NCBI RefSeq assembly: GCF_020991455.1
Contig: NZ_JAJMOX010000003.1
Location: 248,001 to 312,000 of the forward strand
Length of the DNA: 64,000 nt
Direction: 5' to 3'
DNA from: Flavobacterium sp. JAS
GTDB lineage: Bacteria > Bacteroidota > Bacteroidia > Flavobacteriales > Flavobacteriaceae
Shown here: piece by piece, positions 16,659 to 24,377 of the stretch
Position numbering within the stretch: the first letter of the stretch is position 1
How the letters are laid out: each line of letters begins with the position of its first letter
Notes under the pieces: model-generated
What the model saw: only the letters and a program-made list of their open reading frames with translations
The model's database searches: none
What the model was told of the DNA's origin: nothing
Translations under genes and position numbers: made by a program

Positions 16659-17249
16659 ATGTCAAAAGCAGCAAATACAAGACTTACAATTCTTCAGAAA
16701 GCATTTGAATTGATTTATTCAAAAGGATATCAAACGACAAGTATCGATGAAATTATTGCAACAACACAGGTAACTAAAGGTGCTTTTTATTATCATTTTA
16801 AAACAAAAGATGAAATGGGAGTTGCTATTATCGAAGAGATTTTGAAGCCTACAATGTTGGGGAGTTTTATAAAACCAATAGAAAATTCAGAAAACCCAAT
16901 CGATGATTTTTACAATATGATTTCTTATTTATTGCTTGAAGATCCTTTATTGCAGGTGAAATATGGCTGTCCGGTTGGAAACCTGACACAGGAAATGACG
17001 CCTTGGAACAATCAGTTTAGTCAGGCTTTGTCTGAACTGGTAAATCAATGGATGATGACAATCGAAAATGCAATTGAAAGAGCTCAAACTTTAGGATTGA
17101 TCCGAAGAGATGTAGACGGTAAACAAGTTTCTTTTTTCATCATGTCAGGTTATTGGGGAATCCGTAATTTTGGAAAACTTCAGGATAGTAATTCTTGTTA
17201 TTTTGTTTATTTAAAGGAGTTTAAGAATTACTTAAATAGCCTTAAATAA
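16659..17249 (+). CDS. TetR/AcrR family transcription regulator
   Basis: A 196-residue one-domain-plus-ligand-pocket repressor. Residues 8-55 form the TetR DNA-binding region (TRLTILQKAFELIYSKGYQTTSIDEIIATTQVTKGAFYYHFKTKDEM); the rest is the helical ligand/dimer domain, with a C-terminal region (CPVGNLTQEMTPWNNQF) seen in the TetR_C subgroup near small hydrophobic-ligand repressors. Matching palindromes before this gene and before the following membrane-protein gene indicate autoregulation and control of the downstream cassette. The ligand is unknown. It is divergent from the acyl-CoA carboxylase gene. Confidence 0.93.
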   Translation: MSKAANTRLTILQKAFELIYSKGYQTTSIDEIIATTQVTKGAFYYHFKTKDEMGVAIIEEILKPTMLGSFIKPIENSENPIDDFYNMISYLLLEDPLLQVKYGCPVGNLTQEMTPWNNQFSQALSELVNQWMMTIENAIERAQTLGLIRRDVDGKQVSFFIMSGYWGIRNFGKLQDSNSCYFVYLKEFKNYLNSLK

Positions 17250-17260
17250 ATTTTAATTCA

Positions 17261-17296
17261 AAAACATACTAATTAGTATGTTTTTGAATATATTTG
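17261..17296 (+). promoter_or_regulatory. TetR operator and -7 box before the membrane-protein cassette
   Basis: 17261-17284 is a perfect 24-bp palindrome whose core ATACTAATTAGTAT shares both half-sites with the operator at 16640-16653. TATATTTG (17289-17296) fits the -7 consensus, so the palindrome occupies the -33 region and a bound repressor would block transcription. It could also act as a weak terminator of tetR. Confidence 0.7.
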
Positions 17297-17317
17297 CATT
17301 GTCTTAATCAAAAAACA

Positions 17318-17776
17318 ATGTATCAATCACTTTTATTCTGCCATTCGGCTTTGCGATGGTTTGTTTTAGTTGGCTTATTGTACTCTATTTTTCGAGCTTA
17401 TAAGGGGTATTCTTCAAAACTGCCTTTTACTAAAACAGATAATTCAGTCCGGCATTGGACTGCTACGATCGCACATATTCAGCTCATTTTCGGAATCCTC
17501 ATTTATGTACAAAGTCCGATAGTAAAATACTTTTGGAAAAACTTTTCAGAAGGGATGCAAAGTACCGATATTGCTTTTTTCGGGATACTGCATATTCTCT
17601 TAATGCTGTCCGCAATTGTTTTAATCACGATTGGTTCGGCTTTAGCCAAAAGAAAACAAAACGACAGCGATAAATTCAAAACAATACTGTTATGGTTTTC
17701 TATCGCTTTAATTGTCATATTTATCGCGATTCCGTGGCCATTTTCTCCTTTAGCAAACAGACCTTATTTTAGATAA
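17318..17776 (+). CDS. Four-helix membrane protein of unknown function
   Basis: About 152 residues with four hydrophobic helices. Histidines lie near helix ends (FCHSALRWFVLVGLLY at the start, RHWTATIAHIQLIFGILIYV, FGILHILLMLSAIVLI), which is the arrangement of small heme-b membrane proteins, but I cannot confirm heme binding. I start at 17318 (MYQSLLFCHSALRW) rather than at 17294, which falls inside the -7 box. It is the first gene after the TetR operator and is followed after 7 bp by a DUF3817 gene, so it is probably the main TetR target. Confidence 0.78.
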   Translation: MYQSLLFCHSALRWFVLVGLLYSIFRAYKGYSSKLPFTKTDNSVRHWTATIAHIQLIFGILIYVQSPIVKYFWKNFSEGMQSTDIAFFGILHILLMLSAIVLITIGSALAKRKQNDSDKFKTILLWFSIALIVIFIAIPWPFSPLANRPYFR

Positions 17777-17783
17777 CATTTTT

Positions 17784-18104
17784 ATGAAAAACTTACTACA
17801 AACAAATACTGGAAGATTACGAATCATTGGATTTTTAGAAGGAACATCTTTATTGATACTCTTATTTATTGCTGTACCGCTAAAATATATTTTTGGAATG
17901 CCATTTTTAACGAGACCCATTGGTACGGTTCATGGCGCTTTATTTTTGCTTTTTATTTTTAATACTTTAAGCGTAGGAGTAGAGCAAAACTGGCGATTTA
18001 AGGATACAACCTGGAAAGTGCTTTTAGCTTGTATCATTCCGTTTGGAACCTTTTATATTGACAGTAAAATTTTAAGCAAAATAAAGGTTTCATCTGAAAA
18101 TTAA
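17784..18104 (+). CDS. DUF3817 family membrane protein
   Basis: A 106-residue protein with three predicted helices and the DUF3817 pattern: RLRIIGFLEGTSLLILLFIAVPLKYIFGMP, RPIGTVHGALFLLFI and a final PFGTFYIDSKIL. The family is widespread in small bacterial membrane operons and has no assigned role. It probably shares the TetR-controlled transcript with the four-helix protein before it. Confidence 0.88.
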   Translation: MKNLLQTNTGRLRIIGFLEGTSLLILLFIAVPLKYIFGMPFLTRPIGTVHGALFLLFIFNTLSVGVEQNWRFKDTTWKVLLACIIPFGTFYIDSKILSKIKVSSEN

Positions 18105-18126
18105 ATCAATCTAAAAAAGAATTCAA

Positions 18127-18336
18127 ATGATGGTTTTAGTATTTAAAACAAATGTAGATTCTCTTTCGAAAGTAAAGCGAATTGCTCCAAAATTGAATCA
18201 TTTATTTCCGAAAGTAAAATGGAATTTTGATCTTGAAGATTGTGATCGTATTTTGCGACTTGAATCGGATAATGATATTATAAAAGAAATTATTCTTTTA
18301 ATGAAAGTCTTAGGTTTCAAATGTGAGGCTTTATAA
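18127..18336 (+). CDS. Small protein of 69 residues, possible HMA-like ferredoxin fold
   Basis: The order of predicted strands and helices (MVLVFKTNVDSLSKVKRIAPKLNHLF, VKWNFDLEDCDRILRLES, DIIKEIILLMKVLGFKCEAL) fits a beta-alpha-beta-beta-alpha-beta fold like heavy-metal-associated domains. The metal-binding CxxC is absent, so metal transfer is not supported. A second Met at 18130 could be the true start. It follows DUF3817 by 22 bp and is probably the last gene of the TetR-controlled cassette, ending before a bidirectional terminator. Confidence 0.7.
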   Translation: MMVLVFKTNVDSLSKVKRIAPKLNHLFPKVKWNFDLEDCDRILRLESDNDIIKEIILLMKVLGFKCEAL

Positions 18337-18366
18337 ATAGATTTTTTGTCGTTGTGAAATAAGCAT

Positions 18367-18398
18367 AAAAAAACCAGAAGCTAACTTCTGGTTTTTTT
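18367..18398. terminator. Bidirectional terminator between the 69-residue gene and lpxD
   Basis: A 14-bp stem (AAAAAAACCAGAAG / CTTCTGGTTTTTTT) with a CTAA loop between convergent genes. It supplies a T run on both strands. Confidence 0.9.
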
Positions 18399-18415
18399 AT
18401 ATAATAGTGTTTCGA

Positions 18416-19414
18416 TTATTTTTTAGAATCACAAACCATTCGTTTTAAAATTGCCCATTGTTTTAGTGCATCGCGAGCTTCTACAGCCGGATAACCTAAC
18501 ATTGTTTTTCCTGCCGGAATATCTCCAACTACACCTGAACCAGCTCCTACAATAGCTCCGTCACCAATAGTAGTATGATCTTTTATAGAAGCGCTTCCAC
18601 CAATAATAACACCATTTCCTAAAGTTACAGAACCTGCTAAACCGCTGTTTCCGGCCATAATACAAAATTTACCTAATTTACTATTATGTCCAATTTGTAC
18701 TAAGTTATCAATTTTACAACCGTCACCAAGAACAGTTGAGCTAAATTTACCGCGATCAACACAAGTATTTGCTCCAATTTCAACTCCGTTTCCGATAATT
18801 ACATTTCCAATTTGTGGAATTTTCACCAAACCTTTTTCGCTGCAAGGACGGAATCCGAAACCATCGGCTCCAATTGTAGCATTTGGATGAATAATACAAT
18901 CATTTCCAATATGACAACGCTCACGAACCACAGTTCCTGACCAAATAATAGTATTTTTACCAATTGTGCATTCGTCCAGAATAGTTACGTTTGGATATAT
19001 AGTTGCATAAGCACCAATTTCAACTTTTGGTCCAATATAGCAACCGGCACCAATTCGTGCACCTTCGCCAATAATCGCTGTTTCGTCTACAACAGCTGTT
19101 CTATGAATATCATTGTGAAATAATGGAGTAGGTGGAGCAAAAAGGGCAAGAATTTGAGACATTGCCAAATCTGCATTTTTTACTTTTATAAAAGCGCGAT
19201 TTTCACCAGGTTCTATCGAAATATCCTCGTTAACTACGGCAATAGATGCATTTGAGGCTGACCAAAATTTTTCATATTTTTTGTTTCCTATAAATGAAAT
19301 TTCTGAAGTTGTAGCTTTCTCTAATTGCTCTGTTGCAGTAATGCTTTGCGAAGTAGTACCGTAGATTACGCCATTGATAACTTCATTGATTTCTTGAATT
19401 GAATAGGATTTCAT
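18416..19414 (-). CDS. lpxD: UDP-3-O-acylglucosamine N-acyltransferase LpxD
   Basis: Lipid A biosynthesis enzyme that transfers a 3-hydroxyacyl chain from ACP to UDP-3-O-acylglucosamine in the cytoplasm. The 332-residue protein has the N-terminal uridine-binding domain (residues 1-100, SYSIQEINEVINGVIYG...SEISFIGNKKYEKFW) followed by hexapeptide repeats forming a left-handed beta helix. LVQIGHNSKLGKFCIMAGNSGLAGSV contains the catalytic histidine and the GNSGLAGS signature. Length is normal. Some Flavobacteriia carry a second LpxD-like gene fused to or near lpxC; here the gene stands alone. Confidence 0.95.
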   Translation of the reverse strand: MKSYSIQEINEVINGVIYGTTSQSITATEQLEKATTSEISFIGNKKYEKFWSASNASIAVVNEDISIEPGENRAFIKVKNADLAMSQILALFAPPTPLFHNDIHRTAVVDETAIIGEGARIGAGCYIGPKVEIGAYATIYPNVTILDECTIGKNTIIWSGTVVRERCHIGNDCIIHPNATIGADGFGFRPCSEKGLVKIPQIGNVIIGNGVEIGANTCVDRGKFSSTVLGDGCKIDNLVQIGHNSKLGKFCIMAGNSGLAGSVTLGNGVIIGGSASIKDHTTIGDGAIVGAGSGVVGDIPAGKTMLGYPAVEARDALKQWAILKRMVCDSKK

Positions 19415-19731
19415 TTATTGATTTTAATAGATATGAGGTTAATTTTTTCCAAATAAAACCAATTAGATCTTAATTACCTAATATTTTTTTTTAGTTTATT
19501 GAAATATGTTTAATATATCGGTTCTAATACTAAAAAATTAACATTTTACGTATTAATTTCTTGCAGGTATTGCAATTTTGAGTTACTGTCTCAGGAGTGT
19601 ATTTGGTTGGATTTACCTATAAATTAAGCTTTAATTCCTGTTAAAAGGAATTGGGAAATAAAAATAATTATTTGATACGTAGAGACTTACAATTTTGTAA
19701 ATCGATATGTTTTGAAAAGAACTGACAAAAC
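19415..19731. other. AT-rich gap upstream of lpxD, no gene seen
   Basis: The 367-bp gap between lpxD and msrB is AT-rich, without a convincing open frame on either strand. It holds a small hairpin (AATTCC / GGAATT near 19635-19655) and, at its far end, the msrB terminator. A small RNA cannot be excluded. Confidence 0.5.
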
Positions 19732-19772
19732 AAAAAAGCGATTCACTTTTTTACTTAAAAGGAATCGCTTTT
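19732..19772 (-). terminator. Terminator after msrB
   Basis: An 11-bp stem (AAAAGCGATTC / GAATCGCTTTT) with a 17-nt loop, starting 9 bp past the msrB stop and followed by a T run on the minus strand. Confidence 0.8.
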
Positions 19773-19781
19773 GGAGAATAT

Positions 19782-20228
19782 TTATTCTTTTATTTTAGAT
19801 AATGAAACAGCATTAATACAATAGCGCAAGCCGCTTGGTTCTGGTCCATCAGGAAAAACATGTCCCAAATGTGCGTCGCAGGTATTGCAAACCACCTCAA
19901 CACGAATCATTCCATATGATTTGTCTGCAAGATAAGCAATAGCATTTTCTTTTAACGGTTGTGTAAAAGAAGGCCAGCCTGTTCCTGATTCGAATTTCTC
20001 GGTTGCATCAAAAAGCAAAGTGCCACAACATTTACATTCATAAATTCCGGGATCAAATAAACTGCAAAGTTCAGAACTAAAAGATCTTTCGGTGCCTTTT
20101 AATCGCGCTACCTGAAATTCTTCAGGAGTTAAGATCTGTTTCCATTCTTCCGGTGTTTTTTCAACTCTTTTCTCCGGAGTTGGATTCCCTTTATTCGTAA
20201 AACGAATTATATCTGCCCATTTGATCAT
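19782..20228 (-). CDS. msrB: Peptide-methionine (R)-S-oxide reductase MsrB
   Basis: Repairs oxidised methionine (R epimer) in proteins using thioredoxin. The 148-residue protein has the zinc-binding CxxC pairs (CKCC and CNTC), SGTGWPSF, the HLGHVFPDGP block and the catalytic cysteine in LRYCINAVSL. No signal peptide is present, so it is cytoplasmic. Monocistronic, with its own terminator. Confidence 0.95.
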   Translation of the reverse strand: MIKWADIIRFTNKGNPTPEKRVEKTPEEWKQILTPEEFQVARLKGTERSFSSELCSLFDPGIYECKCCGTLLFDATEKFESGTGWPSFTQPLKENAIAYLADKSYGMIRVEVVCNTCDAHLGHVFPDGPEPSGLRYCINAVSLSKIKE

Positions 20229-20346
20229 GATTGTAATTTTTAAAATTTAAAAAAGATTGAATTGCGTTGTTTTGTAAAGTTACTATTCTTTTAGGTAGAT
20301 AAAAAGTGACAAGTATACTTACTCATTAATTATAAAATTAAAATGC

Positions 20347-21204
20347 TCAATTGTCAAATGGATAATTTTTATAACGTTTGTATTCTCCGGTTTGGCAATC
20401 AATCTTAATTACATCTCTTTGTGGATTTTTTTGCGTTACATACAGATCGCTTCTTTTACTAGGTTCTATTTCCTCGCCAAATAAGTAATAGCTTTTTTGG
20501 GAACCAACATCAATTCCATAAAAATACATAGAAATAAGTGTTTTATTATGTCTTTTTTTCATAAAGATGCGTTCAGCATCTTCTATTTTTATAGCAGATT
20601 TTTTAGAAAAATCATGATATGCAACACTATCAGAAGCGCTGATTTTTTGAATATGTTTTGATATTTCGGGGTTAATCCAGCCGTTTTCTCTAAAAAGTAC
20701 GGGTCTTAGATGAACTAGATTGTTAATCATAGGATTTTCAGAAAATCTACAGTCATGACTTCCAACATAGCCAGCCATTCCGTAATGTAAGTAAGCATAA
20801 TGATGATACCCTGAAATGTAATAATGTAATTTGTTTTGTGTGGTAACTACAATGGTATCGGTCTTTAAAAATTCTTTATAGGGAATAGTAATAGATTTGT
20901 ATTCACTAGAGTTGGCTTCTTTATTAAACCCATTTTTAATCAAGGTGTCCTGAATAAAATTCCCATCTCTTAATATCTGGAACTTCAGAATGTTAATTTC
21001 ATTTTTTTTGAATCTTGCAAACTGAATCTCTGGTTGTTCAGTAATAACTTTGACAGAATCGCATTCTTTTGAGAATGCAACTCCATCAATTTCGGCTTGT
21101 TTTCTGCGGCTATTTGATGACCAAAAGAACAAGCCAATTATTATTGCTATTACAGTAATAATAATACCTATTAGAACTAAACAACCTTTGATATATTTAT
21201 TCAT
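20347..21204 (-). CDS. Unknown membrane-anchored protein downstream of prfB
   Basis: A 285-residue protein with one N-terminal helix (CLVLIGIIITVIAIIIGLFFW) and a periplasmic domain rich in Tyr, Ser and Lys (KLHYYISGYHHYAYLHYG, MKKRHNKTLISMYFYGIDVGSQKSYYLFGEEI). I recognise no domain. Its ATG begins at the base next to the prfB stop, so it is probably co-transcribed with prfB, but a functional link to translation is not implied. Confidence 0.75.
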   Translation of the reverse strand: MNKYIKGCLVLIGIIITVIAIIIGLFFWSSNSRRKQAEIDGVAFSKECDSVKVITEQPEIQFARFKKNEINILKFQILRDGNFIQDTLIKNGFNKEANSSEYKSITIPYKEFLKTDTIVVTTQNKLHYYISGYHHYAYLHYGMAGYVGSHDCRFSENPMINNLVHLRPVLFRENGWINPEISKHIQKISASDSVAYHDFSKKSAIKIEDAERIFMKKRHNKTLISMYFYGIDVGSQKSYYLFGEEIEPSKRSDLYVTQKNPQRDVIKIDCQTGEYKRYKNYPFDN

Positions 21205-22303
21205 TTATTCTTCCTCTTTTTGCCCCATCATCATTAAAAATGCTTTTAGGAAAGGATCAATATTTCCGTTCATAACGCCATCAACATCACTGGTTTCATG
21301 GCCTGTACGAACATCTTTTACTAACTTGTAAGGCTGCATTACGTAATTACGTATTTGCGAACCCCATTCGATTTTCATTTTTCCGGCTTCGATATCAGCG
21401 CGTTGTGCCTGTTGTTTCTTTAATTCGATTTCGTACAATTGAGAACGTAACATTTGCATGGCACGTTGTCTGTTGTCTTGTTGAGATCGTGTTTCAGAAC
21501 ATTGAATCTGAATTCCGGTTGGTTTGTGTACCAATTGTACTTTGGTTTCTACCTTATTTACGTTTTGTCCTCCGGCTCCACTAGAGCGAGAAGTTGTAAT
21601 TTCGATATCGGCAGGATTAATGTCAATTTCGATACTATCATCAACAAGCGGATAAACATAAACAGAAGCAAATGAAGTATGGCGTTTGGCATTACTATCA
21701 AAAGGAGAAATTCTAACCAAACGATGTACACCGTTTTCTCCTTTTAAGTATCCAAAAGAATAATCCCCTTCAAACTCCAGCGTAACGGTTTTGATTCCCG
21801 CAACCTCGCCAGCCTGAAAGTTCAGTTCTTTTATTTTATAACCATAACTTTCGCCCCACATCATATACATACGCATTAGCATTCCTGCCCAATCACAACT
21901 TTCAGTTCCTCCGGCGCCGGCAGTAATCTGAACTACGGCACTTAAACTGTCACCTTCGTCAGAAAGCATGTTTTTGAACTCAATATTCTCTATATGAGTT
22001 TGCGTTGTATTGTAATGCTCGTCTAATTCTTCTGCAGAAAGTTCTCCTTCTTTATAGAAATCATAGGCAAGTTGCAATTCATCTGTAAGTTCGATTGCTT
22101 TGTTATAATCTTCGATCCATTTTTTCTTGTTTCGAAGGTTTTTTACAATGACTTCGGCTTCTTTTGCATTGTTCCAAAAGTCAGGTGCAAAGGTTTTTTC
22201 TTCTTCGTTGGCAATTTCAATTAGTTTGGCATCGACGTCAAAGATACCTCCTCAACGCACCAAGGCGCTCCACAATACCTTTTATTTGCTCGGTAGTTGT
22301 CAT
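21205..22303 (-). CDS. prfB: Peptide chain release factor 2, expressed by programmed +1 frameshift
   Basis: RF2 releases the nascent chain at UGA and UAA codons. The main frame has the SPF tripeptide ([18 protein letters not shown]) and the GGQ peptidyl-tRNA hydrolysis motif ([16 protein letters not shown]). Read simply, that frame starts only in mid-protein (the first conventional open start is at 22077). The real start is the ATG at 22303-22301: 21 codons ([21 protein letters not shown]), then an in-frame TGA at 22240-22238. Slipping +1 continues [14 protein letters not shown] into the main frame, giving 365 residues, the length of E. coli RF2. This is the known autoregulatory frameshift and not a broken gene. 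Confidence 0.97.
22237..22252 (-). promoter_or_regulatory. Programmed +1 frameshift site of prfB
   Basis: On the minus strand AGGAGGTATCTTTGAC: an internal Shine-Dalgarno-like AGGAGG, 3 nt, the slippery CTT codon, the in-frame TGA and a C. The layout is the same as in E. coli prfB, where low RF2 slows reading of the TGA and favours the shift. Confidence 0.97.
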
Positions 22304-22401
22304 AAATTAATAGTAGTTTTTAGTTTTTTTATAAATATTACGTAATTATTCAAGGGCCAAATTTTAATGAAACTTCATCAAAATAAACCATTTGTAAGTG
22401 C

Positions 22402-22453
22402 GTAATTTTGTTGTACAAAAATAAGATATAGTTTTCAGAATATTGAAAATAAT
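22402..22453 (+). repeat. Diverged copy of the threonine aldolase promoter/start region
   Basis: This stretch parallels 22711-22760: both run GTAATTTTG, then an ACAAAAA-rich segment, AGATAT, TTTT, AGAATAT and GAAA. The copy has ATTG where the gene has ATGG, so it cannot start translation. The rest of the 445-bp prfB-ltaE gap is AT-rich, with no gene seen. Confidence 0.55.
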
Positions 22454-22711
22454 TTAACAGAAGAAAAAAGTATATTCAAAAGTTTTGATTGCAAAAATAT
22501 TTAAGCACCTTAAATAATTTATGATGTTTTTATCACTGTATAATAAGACAGATTATTTCGACCAAAAAAATAGTTTCAAAAATTGTAAGTTAGATTTAGA
22601 ATAATATACTAGTTTTATATGTTTTTTGTAAATATTACGTTAATTTGGTTCTATAGTAAGCTGCTAGTTAAATTTTAGCAAAACTTGCCAAGAATAACTA
22701 TTAGTAATACG

Positions 22712-22719
22712 TAATTTTG
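22712..22719 (+). promoter_or_regulatory. -7 promoter element (TAATTTTG) of the threonine aldolase gene
   Basis: TAATTTTG fits TAnnTTTG, 29 bp before the ATG. The nearest upstream TTG (22684-22686) is 25 bp away, slightly outside the usual spacing. Confidence 0.5.
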
Positions 22720-22748
22720 CCACACAAAAAAGAGATATTTTTTAGAAT

Positions 22749-23768
22749 ATGGAAATAAATTTAATTAGCGATACCATTACCAAACCAACATACGAAATGT
22801 TGCAGTATATGTTTAACGCTCATGTTGGCGATGACGTATACAGGCAAGATCCCACAGTTATTGAATTAGAGACTAAAGTGGCTGAGTTTTTTGGTATGGA
22901 GGCCGGACTTTTTTTCCCATCGGGAACTATGGCAAACCAAGCCGCTATTAAATTACATACACAGCCAGGAGAACAATTAATTGCTGATAAATATGCTCAT
23001 GTTTATCATTATGAAGGAGGAGGAGTTTCTTTTAACAGCGGTGTTTCATGTTGCTTGTTAGACGGAAATCGCGGAATGATAAATGCTTCTCAGGTTGCTG
23101 CTGCGATTAATGATCCAGAGTTTTATCACAGTCCGTTAACGAGTTTGGTTTGTGTAGAAAACACGACAAATAAAGGTGGCGGAGCTTGTTATGAATTAGA
23201 AGATTTAAAAGAGATAAAAAAGGTTTGCGACGCTAATAATCTGAAGTTTCACTTAGATGGAGCCAGAATTTGGAATGCGTTGGTGGCTAAGAGACAAAAT
23301 CCGAAAGAATTTGGAGCTATTTTCGATACCATTTCAGTTTGTTTGTCAAAAGGATTGGGCGCTCCAATAGGTTCAGTTTTACTTGGAACTAAAGATGATA
23401 TTCGTAGAGCGTTGAGAATCAGAAAGATATTGGGCGGAGGAATGCGTCAGGTAGGTTATTTGGCTGCAGCCGGATTGTTTGCTTTGGCTAATAACATCGA
23501 AAGACTGGCAGAAGATCACAGAAGAGCCAAAGAAATTGCAGCAATTCTAAGTACAAAATCTTGGGTGGCAGCGATTGAACCAGTAGAAACTAATATTTTG
23601 ATTTTCTCCTTGGCCGAAGGTTACAGCGACCAGCTTTTAATTGAAAAATTGAAACTTAAAAATATTTTAATAAGTTCAATGGGACACAATAAACTTAGAA
23701 TCGTTACGCATCTTGATTACAAAGAAGTAATGCATACGTATGTAATTGAAACGCTTCAGAAGTTTTAG
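22749..23768 (+). CDS. ltaE: Low-specificity L-threonine aldolase
   Basis: PLP enzyme cleaving L-threonine (and allo-threonine) to glycine and acetaldehyde. The 339-residue protein has the fold-type I aldolase pattern: DTITKPTYEMLQYM...GDDVYRQDPT, FPSGTMANQAAIKLH, HYEGGGVSFNSGV, FHLDGARIWNALVA and the PLP lysine in SVCLSKGLGAPIGSVLLG. GGGMRQVGYLAAAG is also typical. In this window it is the only obvious glycine-producing enzyme besides the gcvT-linked cleavage pathway. Confidence 0.95.
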   Translation: MEINLISDTITKPTYEMLQYMFNAHVGDDVYRQDPTVIELETKVAEFFGMEAGLFFPSGTMANQAAIKLHTQPGEQLIADKYAHVYHYEGGGVSFNSGVSCCLLDGNRGMINASQVAAAINDPEFYHSPLTSLVCVENTTNKGGGACYELEDLKEIKKVCDANNLKFHLDGARIWNALVAKRQNPKEFGAIFDTISVCLSKGLGAPIGSVLLGTKDDIRRALRIRKILGGGMRQVGYLAAAGLFALANNIERLAEDHRRAKEIAAILSTKSWVAAIEPVETNILIFSLAEGYSDQLLIEKLKLKNILISSMGHNKLRIVTHLDYKEVMHTYVIETLQKF

Positions 23769-23841
23769 AAAAAGGTTCAAAGTTGCAAAGGTTCAGGGGA
23801 ACAGAGGCTTTTTTTGAAAAATAAAAATTCAAAGACATAAA

Positions 23842-23887
23842 AAAGGGACAAAGGTTTTATTCACAATAGAAAAACCTTTGTCCCTTT
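23842..23887. terminator. Long hairpin between ltaE and ybaB, bidirectional terminator
   Basis: A perfect 17-bp stem (AAAGGGACAAAGGTTTT and its complement) with a 12-nt loop between convergent genes. It sits within a larger inverted array of AAAGGTTCAA-like repeats whose right arm reaches the ybaB stop codon. Confidence 0.8.
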
Positions 23888-23912
23888 GAACCTTTTTTAA
23901 AACCTTTGAACC

Positions 23913-24233
23913 TTACTTAAAAAGATTATCCATTCCCGGAATCATTGGCATATCCATTTTTGCAACGGCGTCCAATTCTCTTTCGTTAACGTTTGTTGCT
24001 TTTTCGATTGCTTTATTTAACGTTACAATTAAGTAATCTTCCAGTTGTTCTTTATCTTCAAGTAAAGAGTCGTCAATAGAGATTGTTTTTACTTTTCTAT
24101 TTGCAGTAAGCGTTACTTTTAATAATCCATCAGCGCTTTGTTCATCAATCAAAACTGTATCCAGACGCTTTTTTGTATCTTCAATTTTTTGTTGGGTTTC
24201 TTTAAGTTTACCCATCATTCCCATTAAATCCAT
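23913..24233 (-). CDS. YbaB/EbfC family nucleoid-associated protein
   Basis: A 106-residue DNA-binding protein that forms tweezers-like dimers in homologues. Recognised from [55 protein letters not shown], the central strand pair, and the C-terminal helix with [16 protein letters not shown]. It is usually near dnaX/recR in other phyla; here it is separate and divergent from the S9 peptidase gene. Confidence 0.93.
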   Translation of the reverse strand: MDLMGMMGKLKETQQKIEDTKKRLDTVLIDEQSADGLLKVTLTANRKVKTISIDDSLLEDKEQLEDYLIVTLNKAIEKATNVNERELDAVAKMDMPMIPGMDNLFK

Positions 24234-24316
24234 TTTTTGTTGATTTTTAAATTATTTCATACAAAATTAGTATATTGCTGTATTATATCAATAGAATATT
24301 TTATGAAAAAATTAAT

Positions 24317-24345
24317 TTGGTTCTATTGTGATTGTAGTATTTTTG
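24317..24345 (+). promoter_or_regulatory. Complete promoter of the S9 peptidase gene
   Basis: TTG (24317-24319), 18 bp, then TATTTTTG (24338-24345) matches the Bacteroidota TTG-N17-23-TAnnTTTG consensus. The ATG is 33 bp beyond the -7 box. Confidence 0.7.
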
Positions 24346-24377
24346 CAGCTCCGAATTTAAAAACCAATGCTTAATCA

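Noticed and set aside
17261..17284. The 24-bp palindrome as only a terminator of tetR
   Set aside because: Its core repeats at the tetR promoter, where a terminator would make no sense, and a -7 box follows directly; an operator explains both.
21205..22303. prfB as a frameshifted pseudogene
   Set aside because: The break coincides exactly with the known programmed +1 shift signal, and the combined product has normal length and motifs.
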